64,000 bases of DNA from Microlunatus soli (GCF_900105385.1 NZ_LT629772.1:310001-374000); one strand, 5' to 3'; shown: positions 17,413 through 26,315, counted from the first letter of the stretch. The notes: a model not told the origin generated them from the sequence alone. A program made the numbers and translations.

Positions 17413-17913
17413 TCACCAGGCCTCGTCCGGGGTGTGCCAGAGCAGCTCGTGGCTGTCGGTCAGCGCGGTCACCGCGGGCAGTTCCACCCAGCCGGCCAGT
17501 CCGGCGTCCGGCTGGGCCTGGATCGACTTCCGCGCCAGGCCGACCGCCTCGGCAGCGTCGTTGTCGTCGACGAAGACGGCCGTGACGTCGGCCCAGTCCA
17601 GGCCGCGGACCCCGACCGAGCCGTAGTCGGCGTCGTCGGCATGATCGCTGACCCCCGCGATCGGCACGTCGGCCGCGACCACCAGCCGACGGTCGTCGGC
17701 ACTGCGGGCGATCCCGGCGATCGAGGCGTACAGCTGCGCGGCGTAGTCGGCGTCCTCGCGTTCGTCGGTGCGGTAGCCGTGGGCGTTGATCAGCTGACCG
17801 GTGGCGGCATAGCCGATCAGTCGTTCGTCGGTCCGTCCGATCGACCGGACTGCCGTCGCGGTGTCACGGTCGAGCGGGATGAAGATCATCATCCGAGGTC
17901 GCTGTGGGCTCAT
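17413..17913 (-). CDS. Conserved hypothetical protein, DUF6912-like
   Basis: A 166-aa soluble protein with no signal peptide or membrane helix. It begins with a hydrophobic strand (MMIFIPLDRDTATAVRS), has an acidic middle (DEREDADYAAQLYASIAG) and a strand ending VTAVFVDDNDAAEAV. This looks like a small actinobacterial family I recall as DUF6912; function unknown. The ATG overlaps the stop of the upstream acyltransferase by 4 bp (ATGA), which fixes the start and implies co-translation. No catalytic motif is visible. Confidence 0.6.
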   Translation of the reverse strand: MSPQRPRMMIFIPLDRDTATAVRSIGRTDERLIGYAATGQLINAHGYRTDEREDADYAAQLYASIAGIARSADDRRLVVAADVPIAGVSDHADDADYGSVGVRGLDWADVTAVFVDDNDAAEAVGLARKSIQAQPDAGLAGWVELPAVTALTDSHELLWHTPDEAW

Positions 17914-19580
17914 GATCGCTGCTCGCTCTCGGTGCCGGTCCGCGCGCTGCCGGAGTCCTTGCCACTCGGGCCCGCCGTGCCCGACTCCTGCGCGGTTCCG
18001 CTCTTCTTGGCCGCCCCCTTCTTGGCCGTGATGTGCTTGGTCGCGGTCTTCTTGGCGGTCGTCTTCTTGGCCGCAGCCTTCTTGGCGGTCGCCTTCTTCG
18101 CCGCGCGGCGGGCGACCCGCTCCTTGGCTTCCGCGCTGGCTGCCCGGGTCGGCTGCCGCTCAGCCCTGGCTCGGACCGCGGTGTCGAGCAGGTCGTCCAG
18201 CTCGTCGGTGATGCACTGGGCGAGCACGTCCAGGTCGGCGAAAGCGTTCCGATCGGCGTTCAGACCGATGAACACCTTGCCGTTGTAGGAGGTGACACCG
18301 ATCGCCAGCAGGTGTCCGGCCGACAGCGGCACCACCGGGTAGCTCGCCGTCATCGGTGCCTGCCCGAGATAGACCGGCGACTGCGGACCGGGCGCGTTGG
18401 TGATCAACAGATCGTACGGCCGACGCAGCAGATCACCGGTCGCCCGGACGCCGAGCGCATGCAAGGTCGCCGGCGCGAAACCGGCGATGTCGGAGATCTC
18501 CCTGGCCGCGACCGCACGCCCGGATTCCTTGTGTGCTTGGGTTCCGTAGCCGACCTGGTGCAGTCGGATCAACGGATTCGGCTCTCCGATCGGCAACCGC
18601 ATCAGGTGGGGCTCGACCCGACTGCCCAACGACGTCTCCTCGCCGTCCTCGGTCACACTCATCGGCACCAGCGCGGTCACCGACGCGCCCGGGCCGACGC
18701 TCTCCCCGCGGGTCATCAGCCAGGACCGCAGCCCGCCGCTGATCATCGCCAACACGACGTCGTTGATGGTGTGATCATGTTCGGCCCGGACCGCCCGAAG
18801 ATCATCCAGATCGGCCGACTCCACCGCCACCCGACGCTGCTCCGACACCGAGCCCGCCAACGGCGTCCGATTCGGTGCTCGGGTCCCGCGCAAGGCGTCC
18901 GCGGCAAGATCACCGATCGGGCCGCCGAAGCCGACGGCTTCGCTGACCGCCACTGCGACCCCGAACGCGTCGGTCAACGCATGCTGCACGTTGCTGACCG
19001 TACGGCCCGGGTCCCGCAATCCCTCGGTGACTGCACCGGCGACCAGCTCCACCGGTCCCGGCGCCGGCAACGGATGCCAACTCTCCTCCGCAGCGACGGT
19101 GTCGTCGGGTGCGTTGTCCAGCAACACCTGAACCAGGTCGACGGTGTCCACTCCGTCCACCACGCACTGGTGGGTCTTGGCGACCAGGGCGAAACGATCA
19201 TGTTCCAGGCCCTCGACCAGGTACAGCTCCCACAGCGGTCGGGAGCGGTCCATCCGGCGGGACAGCACCCGACCGGCGAACTCCCGCAACTGTTGCCGGT
19301 TGCCCGGCCGCGGCAGTGCCGACCGGCGGACGTGGAAGGTCAGGTCGAAGTCGGCGTCGTCCACCCACACCGGGTCGGCCAGCCGGCCCGGAACGCCCAG
19401 GATCCGCTGCCGGTATCGCGGCACGTAGCGGATCCGATCACGGATCAGACCGATCAGCCGCTCGTAGTCGAATCCGTCGGGGCCGGCGTCGAAGACATCG
19501 ACGGTGCCGACGGTGGCCGGCGTCCGTGCGGTGTCCAGGGCCAGGGTGGTCTGTTCCAGCGCTGTCAACCGATCCGGCAT
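17910..19580 (-). CDS. WS/DGAT-family O-acyltransferase with lysine/alanine-rich tail
   Basis: A 556-aa wax-ester synthase/diacylglycerol acyltransferase homologue, expected to use acyl-CoA to make triacylglycerol or wax esters at the membrane. The start MPDRLTALEQTTLAL and the C-terminal half (LLITNAPGPQSPVYLGQAP) are typical. The HHxxxDG active-site motif reads THQCVVDG at ~136-143, so the second histidine, usually taken as the base, is Gln. The last ~75 residues are unusual: repeated AKK/TAKK units like histone H1 tails, then an acidic Ser/Gly stretch. The tail could bind nucleic acid, polyphosphate or acidic lipid. Activity should be treated as unproven. Confidence 0.85.
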   Translation of the reverse strand: MPDRLTALEQTTLALDTARTPATVGTVDVFDAGPDGFDYERLIGLIRDRIRYVPRYRQRILGVPGRLADPVWVDDADFDLTFHVRRSALPRPGNRQQLREFAGRVLSRRMDRSRPLWELYLVEGLEHDRFALVAKTHQCVVDGVDTVDLVQVLLDNAPDDTVAAEESWHPLPAPGPVELVAGAVTEGLRDPGRTVSNVQHALTDAFGVAVAVSEAVGFGGPIGDLAADALRGTRAPNRTPLAGSVSEQRRVAVESADLDDLRAVRAEHDHTINDVVLAMISGGLRSWLMTRGESVGPGASVTALVPMSVTEDGEETSLGSRVEPHLMRLPIGEPNPLIRLHQVGYGTQAHKESGRAVAAREISDIAGFAPATLHALGVRATGDLLRRPYDLLITNAPGPQSPVYLGQAPMTASYPVVPLSAGHLLAIGVTSYNGKVFIGLNADRNAFADLDVLAQCITDELDDLLDTAVRARAERQPTRAASAEAKERVARRAAKKATAKKAAAKKTTAKKTATKHITAKKGAAKKSGTAQESGTAGPSGKDSGSARTGTESEQRS

Positions 19581-19649
19581 CGCACTCCTCGGGGGTACCT
19601 GCTCCGAGGGCTCAGACTACTCGGCGCTCGGTGGCCCGTTCAGCATGGA

Positions 19650-20345
19650 TCAGTTCGGACGATCCAGACTCCGCTCAGCCGCCGCCGACCGGTGTGCCTC
19701 CGGCTGCTCGGACCTGTCGGCTCGCGTCCGCTGACGCCGCCGGACCGCCCGGATCACCCACACCACGATGGCGGCGAGCACCGCGACGACGACGATCTTG
19801 GAGAAGATGCCGACCCCGTCCTCGACCAGATGCCACCGCGACCCGAGCAGGTAGCCCGCGGACACCAGCAGCGTGTTCCAGACGCCGCTGCCCAGCGCGG
19901 TGAGGGCGACGAACCGCGGCAACGACATCCGTTCCAATCCGGCAGGGATGGAGATCAGGCTCCGCACGATCGGCACCAGTCGTCCGATCAGCACCGCCTT
20001 CGGTCCGTGCCGGGTGAACCACCGCTCGGCGAGATCGACATCGTCGAGCTTGATCAACGGCAGCCGGTCCACCAATCGACGGAGGCGGTCCCTGCCGAGG
20101 GCTGCACCGATCCCGTACAGCACCAGGGCCCCGACCACCGAACCGACCGTGGTCCAGATCAGCACCTGCCAGAGCACAAGCCTTCCTTGTGCGGCGGTGA
20201 ACCCGGCCAGCGGCAGGATGACTTCGCTCGGCAGCGGCGGGAAGACGTTCTCCAGCGCGATCGCCAGGCCGGCGCCGGGCGCGCCGAGTGCTTCCATCAT
20301 GCCGATCGCCCAGTCGGTGATCGTGGTCAACAGGTTGTCGATCAT
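19650..20345 (-). CDS. DedA-family membrane protein (SNARE-associated/VTT)
   Basis: A 231-aa multi-pass protein. The early segment ENVFPPLPSEVILPLAGF carries the DedA proline/glutamate motif, followed by a G-rich helix (GSVVGALVLYGIG) and the conserved basic segment GRLVPIVRSLISIPAGL. DedA proteins are implicated in lipid-carrier flipping and membrane homeostasis. A C-terminal basic tail (RRRQRTRADRS) lies in the cytoplasm. The start ATG at 20345 follows TACTCT by 7 nt, suggesting a leaderless transcript. It sits behind the WS/DGAT gene in opposite order of reading, separated by 69 bp, so it is upstream of that operon only by position. Confidence 0.9.
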   Translation of the reverse strand: MIDNLLTTITDWAIGMMEALGAPGAGLAIALENVFPPLPSEVILPLAGFTAAQGRLVLWQVLIWTTVGSVVGALVLYGIGAALGRDRLRRLVDRLPLIKLDDVDLAERWFTRHGPKAVLIGRLVPIVRSLISIPAGLERMSLPRFVALTALGSGVWNTLLVSAGYLLGSRWHLVEDGVGIFSKIVVVAVLAAIVVWVIRAVRRRQRTRADRSEQPEAHRSAAAERSLDRPN

Positions 20346-20475
20346 GACGTCGAGAGTATGAGCACCCGACAGTCGCACGGGATGAGTCGACCCGCAGGAC
20401 CGGCGCCGTTCATCCGCAATGAAGAGTGCGGAAAACCGCAATCCGCTGCTCGGCGTGGGCACGTACGCTGGCCGG

Positions 20476-21639
20476 GTGCGTCCTCCGTTCGACCGCCTGC
20501 TCTCGATGGCCCGACCGGTCGTCGGCGTCGGGCTCGGCGCGGTGAGCTGGCCGGTTGATCTGGTCGCCGCGATCGTCACCGCAGTGCTCCGCGGAGGCCG
20601 GATGCCACTGCTGGTCAGCGGCTGGCAGTGCCGACGGGTGCAGCGGTGGATCGGCTTCGGACAGGCCGCACCGCCCGCGCCGACGAGCGTGCCACGGTCG
20701 GTCGGCTATCTCCTCACCCGGGTCCCGATCGGGCTGCTGGCGGCGGTGGTGCTCGGGCTGCTGCTCTACGGCTGCTGGGCGGTGGTCGCGGTGCTCGGGT
20801 CCTGGCTGTTCGACCTCCACCTCCCGGTCGCGGACAGCGTCGCCACCGTCCCGGTCCGGAGCATGACGGTCGCCGCCTTGGTCCCGGTCGGCCTGATCCT
20901 GCTCTTTCTCGACCTGACCGGGATCGCCGGGGTGGCCGCACTCGACCGACTCGCGGCCGAGCACTGGTTCCGGCCGACCCGCAGCGAACTGCTGCAACGT
21001 CGGGTCGAAGAGCTCACGGTGAGCCGCCACGACCTGATCCGGGCACTGGATTCCGAACGGTCCCGGATCGAACGCGATCTGCACGACGGCATCCAGCAAC
21101 GCGTGGTGGCGCTCGGACTGCTGGTCGGCCGGGCCCGCCGACAACTGGAGCCGCAGCAGGCCGGCTCCGCACTGCTCGAGCAGGCACAGCGGGAGGCGGC
21201 CGACCTGCTGGACGACCTGCGCGATGTCGCCTGGCGGGTCAGCCCGGCGACCCTGGAATCGGAGGGGCTGGCCGCGGCGTTGCACCGGCTCGCCGAGCAA
21301 GCCGGAACCCCGGTGACCGTGCACTGGGCGGCGCCGACCCGGCTGCCGGCCGCCGTCGAGAGCTGCGTCTTCCACCTCGTCTCCGAGGCCCTGACCAACG
21401 TCGCGCGGCATGCCCGGGCGACCCGGACCGACGTCCGGCTCGACGGCCCGACCGGTACGGCGTCGGACCGCCGGCTCTCGGTCCGGGTCACCGACGACGG
21501 AGTCGGCGGGGCCGTACCACGTCCGGGACACGGTCTGGCCGGTCTGACCGGCCGCGTCGAAGCGGCCGGCGGCACCCTGTCGATCAGCAGCCCACCGTCC
21601 GGGCCGACCCGGTTGGAGGCCGTCCTGCCATGCACGTGA
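20476..21639 (+). CDS. Sensor histidine kinase, NarL-partner type (HisKA_3)
   Basis: A ~387-aa membrane histidine kinase. Two hydrophobic helices lie in the N-terminal half (VPIGLLAAVVLGLLLYGCW and MTVAALVPVGLILLFLDL). The dimerisation/phosphoacceptor helix reads ERDLHDGIQQR with the His at ~203. The HATPase domain has the N-box SEALTNVARHA and ends GHGLAGLTGRVEAAGG. The start at GTG 20476 is preferred because TACGCT sits six nt upstream (leaderless); an in-frame ATG at 20419 would add 19 residues. It overlaps the response-regulator gene by 10 bp. The signal is unknown, as there is no large extracellular domain. Confidence 0.9.
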   Translation: MRPPFDRLLSMARPVVGVGLGAVSWPVDLVAAIVTAVLRGGRMPLLVSGWQCRRVQRWIGFGQAAPPAPTSVPRSVGYLLTRVPIGLLAAVVLGLLLYGCWAVVAVLGSWLFDLHLPVADSVATVPVRSMTVAALVPVGLILLFLDLTGIAGVAALDRLAAEHWFRPTRSELLQRRVEELTVSRHDLIRALDSERSRIERDLHDGIQQRVVALGLLVGRARRQLEPQQAGSALLEQAQREAADLLDDLRDVAWRVSPATLESEGLAAALHRLAEQAGTPVTVHWAAPTRLPAAVESCVFHLVSEALTNVARHARATRTDVRLDGPTGTASDRRLSVRVTDDGVGGAVPRPGHGLAGLTGRVEAAGGTLSISSPPSGPTRLEAVLPCT

Positions 21640-22271
21640 TGATCGCCGAGGATGCCGCGTTGCTGCGGGAGGGCGTCCGCGCCCTGCTCGCCGACGAAGG
21701 CCACCAGGTGCTGGCCGCCGTCCCCGACGCCGACCAACTGCTGGCGCGGATGGCGGTCGAGCAGCCCGAGCTGGCGATCATCGACGTCCGGATGCCGCCG
21801 ACCCACACCGACGAGGGGATCCGTGCCGCGTTGGAGATCCGGCGGCGCTGGCCGCAGGTCGGGATCATCGTGCTGTCCCAGTACGTGGAGACCGAGTTCA
21901 CCGGTCGGCTGATGGCCGACGGTCGGGCGGTCGGCTACCTGTTGAAGGACCGGGTGATGGGCGTCGCGGAGTTCCTGGACGCCCTGGACCGGGTGCAGCG
22001 CGGTGGCGTGGTGCTGGATCCGGAAGTGGTCCGGAAACTGTTCCGCGAGACCTCGCACACCGACCCGTTGAGTCGGCTGACCGCTCGCGAGCACCAGGTG
22101 CTGGAGCAGATGGCGAACGGCCGCACCAATGCCGGGATCGCCGGCACGCTGTACATCTCGGCGTCAGCCGTGGAGAAACACAGCAACGCGATCTTCGACA
22201 AGCTCGAGCTGCCGGCGGGCGGCGGCTACAGCAGGCGGGTGCTCGCGGTGTTGCGCTACCTCAGCTCATGA
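21630..22271 (+). CDS. Response regulator, NarL/LuxR family
   Basis: A 213-aa two-domain regulator. The receiver domain begins MHVMIAEDAALLREG with phospho-acceptor Asp ~52 (LAIIDVRMPP) and Lys in YLLKDRV. The C-terminal LuxR-type helix-turn-helix reads LTAREHQVLEQMANGRTNAG (up to Gly), then the recognition helix with SAVEKHSNAIFDKL. The start is inside the kinase gene (10-bp overlap), giving coupled expression. It is most likely phosphorylated by the preceding kinase. Targets are not visible; the SDR gene is convergent with it. Confidence 0.93.
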   Translation: MHVMIAEDAALLREGVRALLADEGHQVLAAVPDADQLLARMAVEQPELAIIDVRMPPTHTDEGIRAALEIRRRWPQVGIIVLSQYVETEFTGRLMADGRAVGYLLKDRVMGVAEFLDALDRVQRGGVVLDPEVVRKLFRETSHTDPLSRLTAREHQVLEQMANGRTNAGIAGTLYISASAVEKHSNAIFDKLELPAGGGYSRRVLAVLRYLSS

Positions 22272-22285
22272 TCACCGACCGATGA

Positions 22286-22969
22286 TCATGATCGGGGACG
22301 AGCGCGGGGGCGGACCACGACATCGGTCAGCACGGCGTCGTCGGGAAGCAGCAGCGCCTGGATGATCAGATCGGCGACGGTCGACGGCCGCAGGTAGTCC
22401 TCGGCGACGAACTCGCCCTGCTCGATCGCCCGGAGCTCACGTTGCATGTCGGTCGCGGTGCGGCTCGGGAAGATCGACGTCACCCGCAGCCGTGGTTCCT
22501 CGGCCCGCAGAGCTTCGGCGTAGCCCCGCAAGGCGTATTTGCTGGTTCCGTACGCCGACAGTGGCGGTCCGGCGCTGAGTCCGGACGTCGAATTCACCAG
22601 GACGACGGTGCCGGCCGCATGCCGCAGCTGCGGCAGCAGGCAGCGCACCAGTTCTGCACCGGCCAGCACATTGACGTCGAAGATCGCCTGCATGTCCGCG
22701 GGACTGTTCTCCGCCAGCAGCGTCCGGCCGATGATCCCTGCGCTGTGCACCAGCCCGTCCAGGCGGTCGATCGACCTCGTCAGATCGCTCGTCGCGGCCG
22801 GCAGTGATCCCGGTTCGGCAAGATCGGCGTGCACGCTGCCGGCAAGATCAAGATCATCGGCGGTCGAGCCGGGTCGCAACACGCCGTACACCTGGTGGCC
22901 GTCGGCGATCAGCCGCTCTGCCACCAGCCGGCCGATGCCGCGCCGCACTCCCGTGATCACAAACTTCAT
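22286..22969 (-). CDS. SDR-family oxidoreductase
   Basis: A 227-aa short-chain dehydrogenase. The cofactor motif is variant, ITGVRRGIGR, near the N-terminus; HSAG replaces NNAG. The catalytic Ser is in VNSTSGLS and the YxxxK pair is YGTSKYALRGY. This resembles sepiapterin-reductase-like or uncharacterised SDRs acting with NADP. The ATG at 22969 follows TACGCT by six nt, consistent with a leaderless monocistronic transcript. It converges on the response regulator with a 14-bp gap. Confidence 0.85.
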   Translation of the reverse strand: MKFVITGVRRGIGRLVAERLIADGHQVYGVLRPGSTADDLDLAGSVHADLAEPGSLPAATSDLTRSIDRLDGLVHSAGIIGRTLLAENSPADMQAIFDVNVLAGAELVRCLLPQLRHAAGTVVLVNSTSGLSAGPPLSAYGTSKYALRGYAEALRAEEPRLRVTSIFPSRTATDMQRELRAIEQGEFVAEDYLRPSTVADLIIQALLLPDDAVLTDVVVRPRARPRS

Positions 22970-23088
22970 GGCGTCAGCGTAGCCAGTGAAACGGCGCCTG
23001 CCGGTCGTGCCCTTCTCCCAAGTAATCACAGCAGGCGGCGCGGATCAAGATCTGTTCTGTGCTCGTTGATCTTGGTAGAACTGGGGCC

Positions 23089-23664
23089 ATGCCGACCTCT
23101 GCTGACGCCGCGTCCGATGCCGATCTCGTCCGGCTGCACCCCCGGTTGATCGTGGTCAGTGGGCAGCCCGGTTCGGGGAAGACGACGCTCGCGCACCGGC
23201 TGGCCGAGGCGATCGGCTGTCCCGCGATCTGCCGGGACGAGATCAAGGAGGGGATGGTGCACGCGTACGGCCCTGGTTTCGCTGCCGCGACCTCCGACCC
23301 GTTGACGATGCGGACCTTCCCGCTCTTCTTCGACTGCGTACGGCTGCTGCTGGCCGGCGGTGTCACCGTCGTCGCCGAGGCCGCCTTCCAACACCGGCTG
23401 TGGGTGCAAGGGCTCACCCCGCTGCTGGAGTTGGCCGAGGAGGTCCGGGTGATCCGCTGCCGGACGGGTGAGGAGGTGCTGCTGCACCGGCGAAGCAGCC
23501 GGCTGGCCGAGGTGGCGACCCGCAGCGCGCACGCCGACACCGAGGCGATGCGGGTGAACCCCGACTGGGACGCGATCCATCTGGACGTTCCGACCCTCGA
23601 CGTCGACACCACCGACGGCTACCAGCCCGCGCTCGACGCGATCGTCGACTTCGCCAACGGCTGA
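23089..23664 (+). CDS. P-loop kinase-like ATPase (AAA_33 type)
   Basis: A ~191-aa small-molecule kinase-like protein. Walker A is VVSGQPGSGKTTLAHRLAEA, followed by a conserved DEIKEGM segment that resembles the acceptor region of gluconate-kinase/chloramphenicol-phosphotransferase-like enzymes. A hydrophobic strand GVTVVAEAAF marks Walker B, and there is a basic lid (HRRSSRLAEVATR). The start ATG 23089 is supported by TAGAAC seven nt upstream; a GTG at 23059 would add 10 residues. It stands alone between two opposite or unrelated genes. Substrate unknown. Confidence 0.75.
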   Translation: MPTSADAASDADLVRLHPRLIVVSGQPGSGKTTLAHRLAEAIGCPAICRDEIKEGMVHAYGPGFAAATSDPLTMRTFPLFFDCVRLLLAGGVTVVAEAAFQHRLWVQGLTPLLELAEEVRVIRCRTGEEVLLHRRSSRLAEVATRSAHADTEAMRVNPDWDAIHLDVPTLDVDTTDGYQPALDAIVDFANG

Positions 23665-23777
23665 CGGCAGCAGCAGGTCGGCGCAGGACGCGTGTGATGC
23701 CACTGTTCCGAATCCGATCGGTATCTGTGATCGAAACTGTTCGGCCGCGGTGCCCCGGAATGGCAGGATGATGATCC

Positions 23778-24284
23778 ATGACCGATACCACCGGAAGTCG
23801 CAGCATCGACGCCACGGTGCCGGTCGGCGGCGCGTCCGAGCTGGACAACGACCTGATCACCCTGGCCGGACTGCTGTTCGAGGCCGAATCCGCCCTCGAA
23901 CAGCGGGTCGCTGCGACGTTGCGGGCCCGGGTCGGCATCGCACCGGAGGCGTTCGAGGCCTTGCTGCGGTTGTCGCGGAGCCCGCAGGGACGGTTACGGA
24001 TGTCGGAGCTCAGTCGACGGATGTCGATCACCAACGGCGGCACCACGCGGCTGATGGAGCGCCTGGAACGCGACGACCTGGTGCAGCGGACGCCCAGCAC
24101 GACCGACCGACGGGTGGTCTATGCCGTCGTCACCGACAAGGGGCGTAGCGAACTGGACCGTGCCATCGGACCGCATCTGGAGGATCTGGTGGAGATCTTC
24201 ACCCAGCGTCTCAGCCCGGCCGACGTCGCCGATCTCGAACGCGGTCTGCGGGCCCTGCGTGATGCCCTGATCGACGGGGACTGA
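23778..24284 (+). CDS. MarR-family transcriptional regulator
   Basis: A 168-aa winged-helix regulator. The core reads LRMSELSRRMSITNGGTTRL for the recognition helix, followed by the wing DRRVVYAVVTDKGR. N- and C-terminal helices form the dimer interface. CAGGAT eight nt before the ATG may be the -10 of a leaderless transcript. A 9-10-bp unit (GGGGACTGAC) occurs about three times across the stop codon (24275-24303). No enzyme or pump is divergent from it, so its target is unclear; the MarR-like palindromes at 26316 and 56781 are candidates. Confidence 0.9.
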   Translation: MTDTTGSRSIDATVPVGGASELDNDLITLAGLLFEAESALEQRVAATLRARVGIAPEAFEALLRLSRSPQGRLRMSELSRRMSITNGGTTRLMERLERDDLVQRTPSTTDRRVVYAVVTDKGRSELDRAIGPHLEDLVEIFTQRLSPADVADLERGLRALRDALIDGD

Positions 24285-24360
24285 CGGGACTGACGGGGAC
24301 TGATCAAACTGTCCTGATCAACGCCGGGCGGCCGCGTCGGTCCGCTAGTGACGCGCGACA

Positions 24361-25287
24361 CTAGATCGGCCGGTAGAGCCGGACGTCGTCGTAGGTGCGT
24401 TGGTGATCATGGAGCCCGTTGGGGAATCGTGCCCACTCGATGAATCCCAGTCCACGATAGGCATCCTCGGCGTGAGTGCCACCGCGCACCGACAGCTCCA
24501 GTGAATCGGCCTGCCACCTGGTGCCGGCGTAGTCGGCACAGTGTTCGACCAGCCGCCGAGCCAGCCCGCTGCCGCGATGGCGGGCGGCGATCACGAATCC
24601 CTCGATCTCGGCGCGCTGCCGCTGCATCCGGTGTGGATGTCGGGTCAGGGTGCAGGTCGCGATCGCACCGTCGGTCGGATCGACCGCGACGAATCCGACC
24701 CGGTCGGTCTCCTCGGCCGGATCGAACCAGCTCTTGATCATCTCCACCGGGGTTGCGCTGTAGCAGTGCCGGTGCAGTGCATCCGCGTCGTCGACGGTGC
24801 CGACCCGGATGACCGGCCGAGGTGCGGTGTCGATGATCATCAGCGGACCCTCGTCGGCCGTCGGCGGTTCGAAATGGTCGTAGTAGCTCGCCGCCAGTTC
24901 GTCGGTCAGTCGGATGGCGTCGGAATGATCATTGGCCCGCCGCCGGACGCGTTCCAGCGCGACGGCACGGGGCGTCCTGAGATAGATCGTCTCGGGTGTG
25001 ATGCCGGTCGGTTCGATCAGCCGGCGATAGTCGTCGCGCATCGCCCTGGACCAGAAGGAGAAGTCCAGGACGACGTCGACATCGTCCTCGATCAGGTGCA
25101 TCAGCCGACCGCGCAGCTCGGCCTCGATCTCGTCCCGGACGGCGGGTTCGAGCGGGTGGCTGTCGATGCCGCGCCGCCACGCCTCGTCGTCGAAGGAGAG
25201 CCGGACGAACCCGTCGCGTTCCAGGGCGTGGGCGTGGGTCGACTTGCCCGAACCGGCGGGCCCACAGGTGAACACGACACGACTCAT
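24361..25287 (-). CDS. Fusion of a P-loop kinase and a GNAT acetyltransferase
   Basis: A 308-aa two-domain protein. Residues ~1-160 form a P-loop kinase (Walker A TCGPAGSGKSTHAH, then SFDDEAWRRG, Walker-B-like VDVVLDFSFWS, basic lid RVRRRAND). Residues ~165-308 form a GNAT domain (VIRVGTVDDADALHRHCY; acetyl-CoA loop RHRGSGLARRLVEHC; end GLGFIEWARF). Kinases of this shape phosphorylate small molecules or RNA; GNATs acylate amines. One polypeptide may modify the same antibiotic- or metabolite-like substrate at two positions, but nothing shows which. TACCGT lies six nt before the ATG. Downstream, 25365-25384 holds a 10-bp unit (AATCTTCGAT) twice in tandem. Confidence 0.8.
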   Translation of the reverse strand: MSRVVFTCGPAGSGKSTHAHALERDGFVRLSFDDEAWRRGIDSHPLEPAVRDEIEAELRGRLMHLIEDDVDVVLDFSFWSRAMRDDYRRLIEPTGITPETIYLRTPRAVALERVRRRANDHSDAIRLTDELAASYYDHFEPPTADEGPLMIIDTAPRPVIRVGTVDDADALHRHCYSATPVEMIKSWFDPAEETDRVGFVAVDPTDGAIATCTLTRHPHRMQRQRAEIEGFVIAARHRGSGLARRLVEHCADYAGTRWQADSLELSVRGGTHAEDAYRGLGFIEWARFPNGLHDHQRTYDDVRLYRPI

Positions 25288-25402
25288 GGACGCACGGTAT
25301 CGGCGGCTCCGCGGCACCGTCCATCGAGATTCCTGCCCGCGCAGTCATGGCTGCTGCAACCAGGAATCTTCGATAATCTTCGATGTCGACACGGATCGTG
25401 CG

Positions 25403-26284
25403 TCAGGCGACCTGGAACGACGTCCGGGCCAGGCCCATCCAATAACCGTCGATCACCGGCGTGACCTCGGTGCCGGCGTCGGCCGCCGCGCCGAGGGTGA
25501 TGAACATCGGAATGAAATGATCAACCGTCGGATGGGCGTACGGCATCCCCGGCGCTGCGGACCGATAGCGGCACAGCTCTTCGACGTCACCGTTGCCCAA
25601 CGCCTCGGTCGCCCAGTGATCGAAATCGGTGGACCACTGCGGAACGGTTGCGCCGCTGACACTCTCCCGGGTCAGGAACGGCAGGCCGTGGGTCATGAAC
25701 CCGGAACCGATCACCAGGACCCCGTGGTCGCGAAGTGCGCGCAGCCGACCGCCCAGCTCCAGCAAGGCGGCCGGATCGCCGGTGGGCAGGCTGAGTTGCA
25801 GGACCGGGATGTCGGCGTTGGGGTACATCACCTTGAGCGGCACCCAGGCGCCATGGTCGAGGCCGCGATCGAGGTGCTCGTGCGGACGTTGGTCGTCGGG
25901 CAGCACCGAGCGGACCAAAGAGGCCAGCTCGGAGGCATCGGGCGTCTCGTACCGCAGGGTGTAGTAGCGGTCGGCGAAGCCACCGAAGTCGTAGACCAAC
26001 GGGGCCGCCGGTCGAGGGCTGGACAACGCGAGCGGGGCGGACTCCCAGTGCGCGGAGACGATCAGGATGGCCCGCGGCTGCGGCAGCCGTTGGGCCCAGC
26101 CGAACAGCTGGTCCATCCACTCCGCGTCGTCCAGCAGCGGCGGCGCGCCATGACTGATGAAGAGAGCGGGCATCCGCCCCGATGCGGGCTCCCACGGGGT
26201 CCGCAGTCGGGCCGCCCGGCGGGCCTCACCGACGAACGCGTCGAACGCGCCGGCCGGGGCGCCGGGGTCGAAGATCGACGGCAT
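25403..26284 (-). CDS. Class III extradiol dioxygenase, 4,5-DOPA dioxygenase (YgiD) family
   Basis: A 293-aa metal-dependent ring-cleavage dioxygenase. Metal/active-site histidines are visible in PALFISHGAPP, IVSAHWES, LDHGAWVPL and PTVDHFIP. Length and order match the YgiD/LigB-like 4,5-DOPA dioxygenases acting on catechols. AGGAGG ends 6 nt before ATG 26284 and abuts a GTG at 26290, so spacing selects the ATG. An inverted repeat at 26316-26339, just upstream, is a likely operator. In many bacteria these genes are physically linked to DoxX or pirin; neither is here. Confidence 0.88.
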   Translation of the reverse strand: MPSIFDPGAPAGAFDAFVGEARRAARLRTPWEPASGRMPALFISHGAPPLLDDAEWMDQLFGWAQRLPQPRAILIVSAHWESAPLALSSPRPAAPLVYDFGGFADRYYTLRYETPDASELASLVRSVLPDDQRPHEHLDRGLDHGAWVPLKVMYPNADIPVLQLSLPTGDPAALLELGGRLRALRDHGVLVIGSGFMTHGLPFLTRESVSGATVPQWSTDFDHWATEALGNGDVEELCRYRSAAPGMPYAHPTVDHFIPMFITLGAAADAGTEVTPVIDGYWMGLARTSFQVA

Positions 26285-26315
26285 ACGCACCCTCCTGCTG
26301 TCGACGACACCACCA

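Noticed and set aside
18033-20558. Very long plus-strand open frame opposite the acyltransferase and DedA genes
   Set aside because: Antisense by-product of high GC; composition is dominated by Arg/Gln/His/Pro and it has no domain. Similar frames opposite secA (35275-37833) and opposite 47942-50311 were dropped for the same reason.
22262-22300. GATC-rich sequence between response regulator and SDR as a hairpin terminator
   Set aside because: Only a 5-bp imperfect stem; too weak to annotate.
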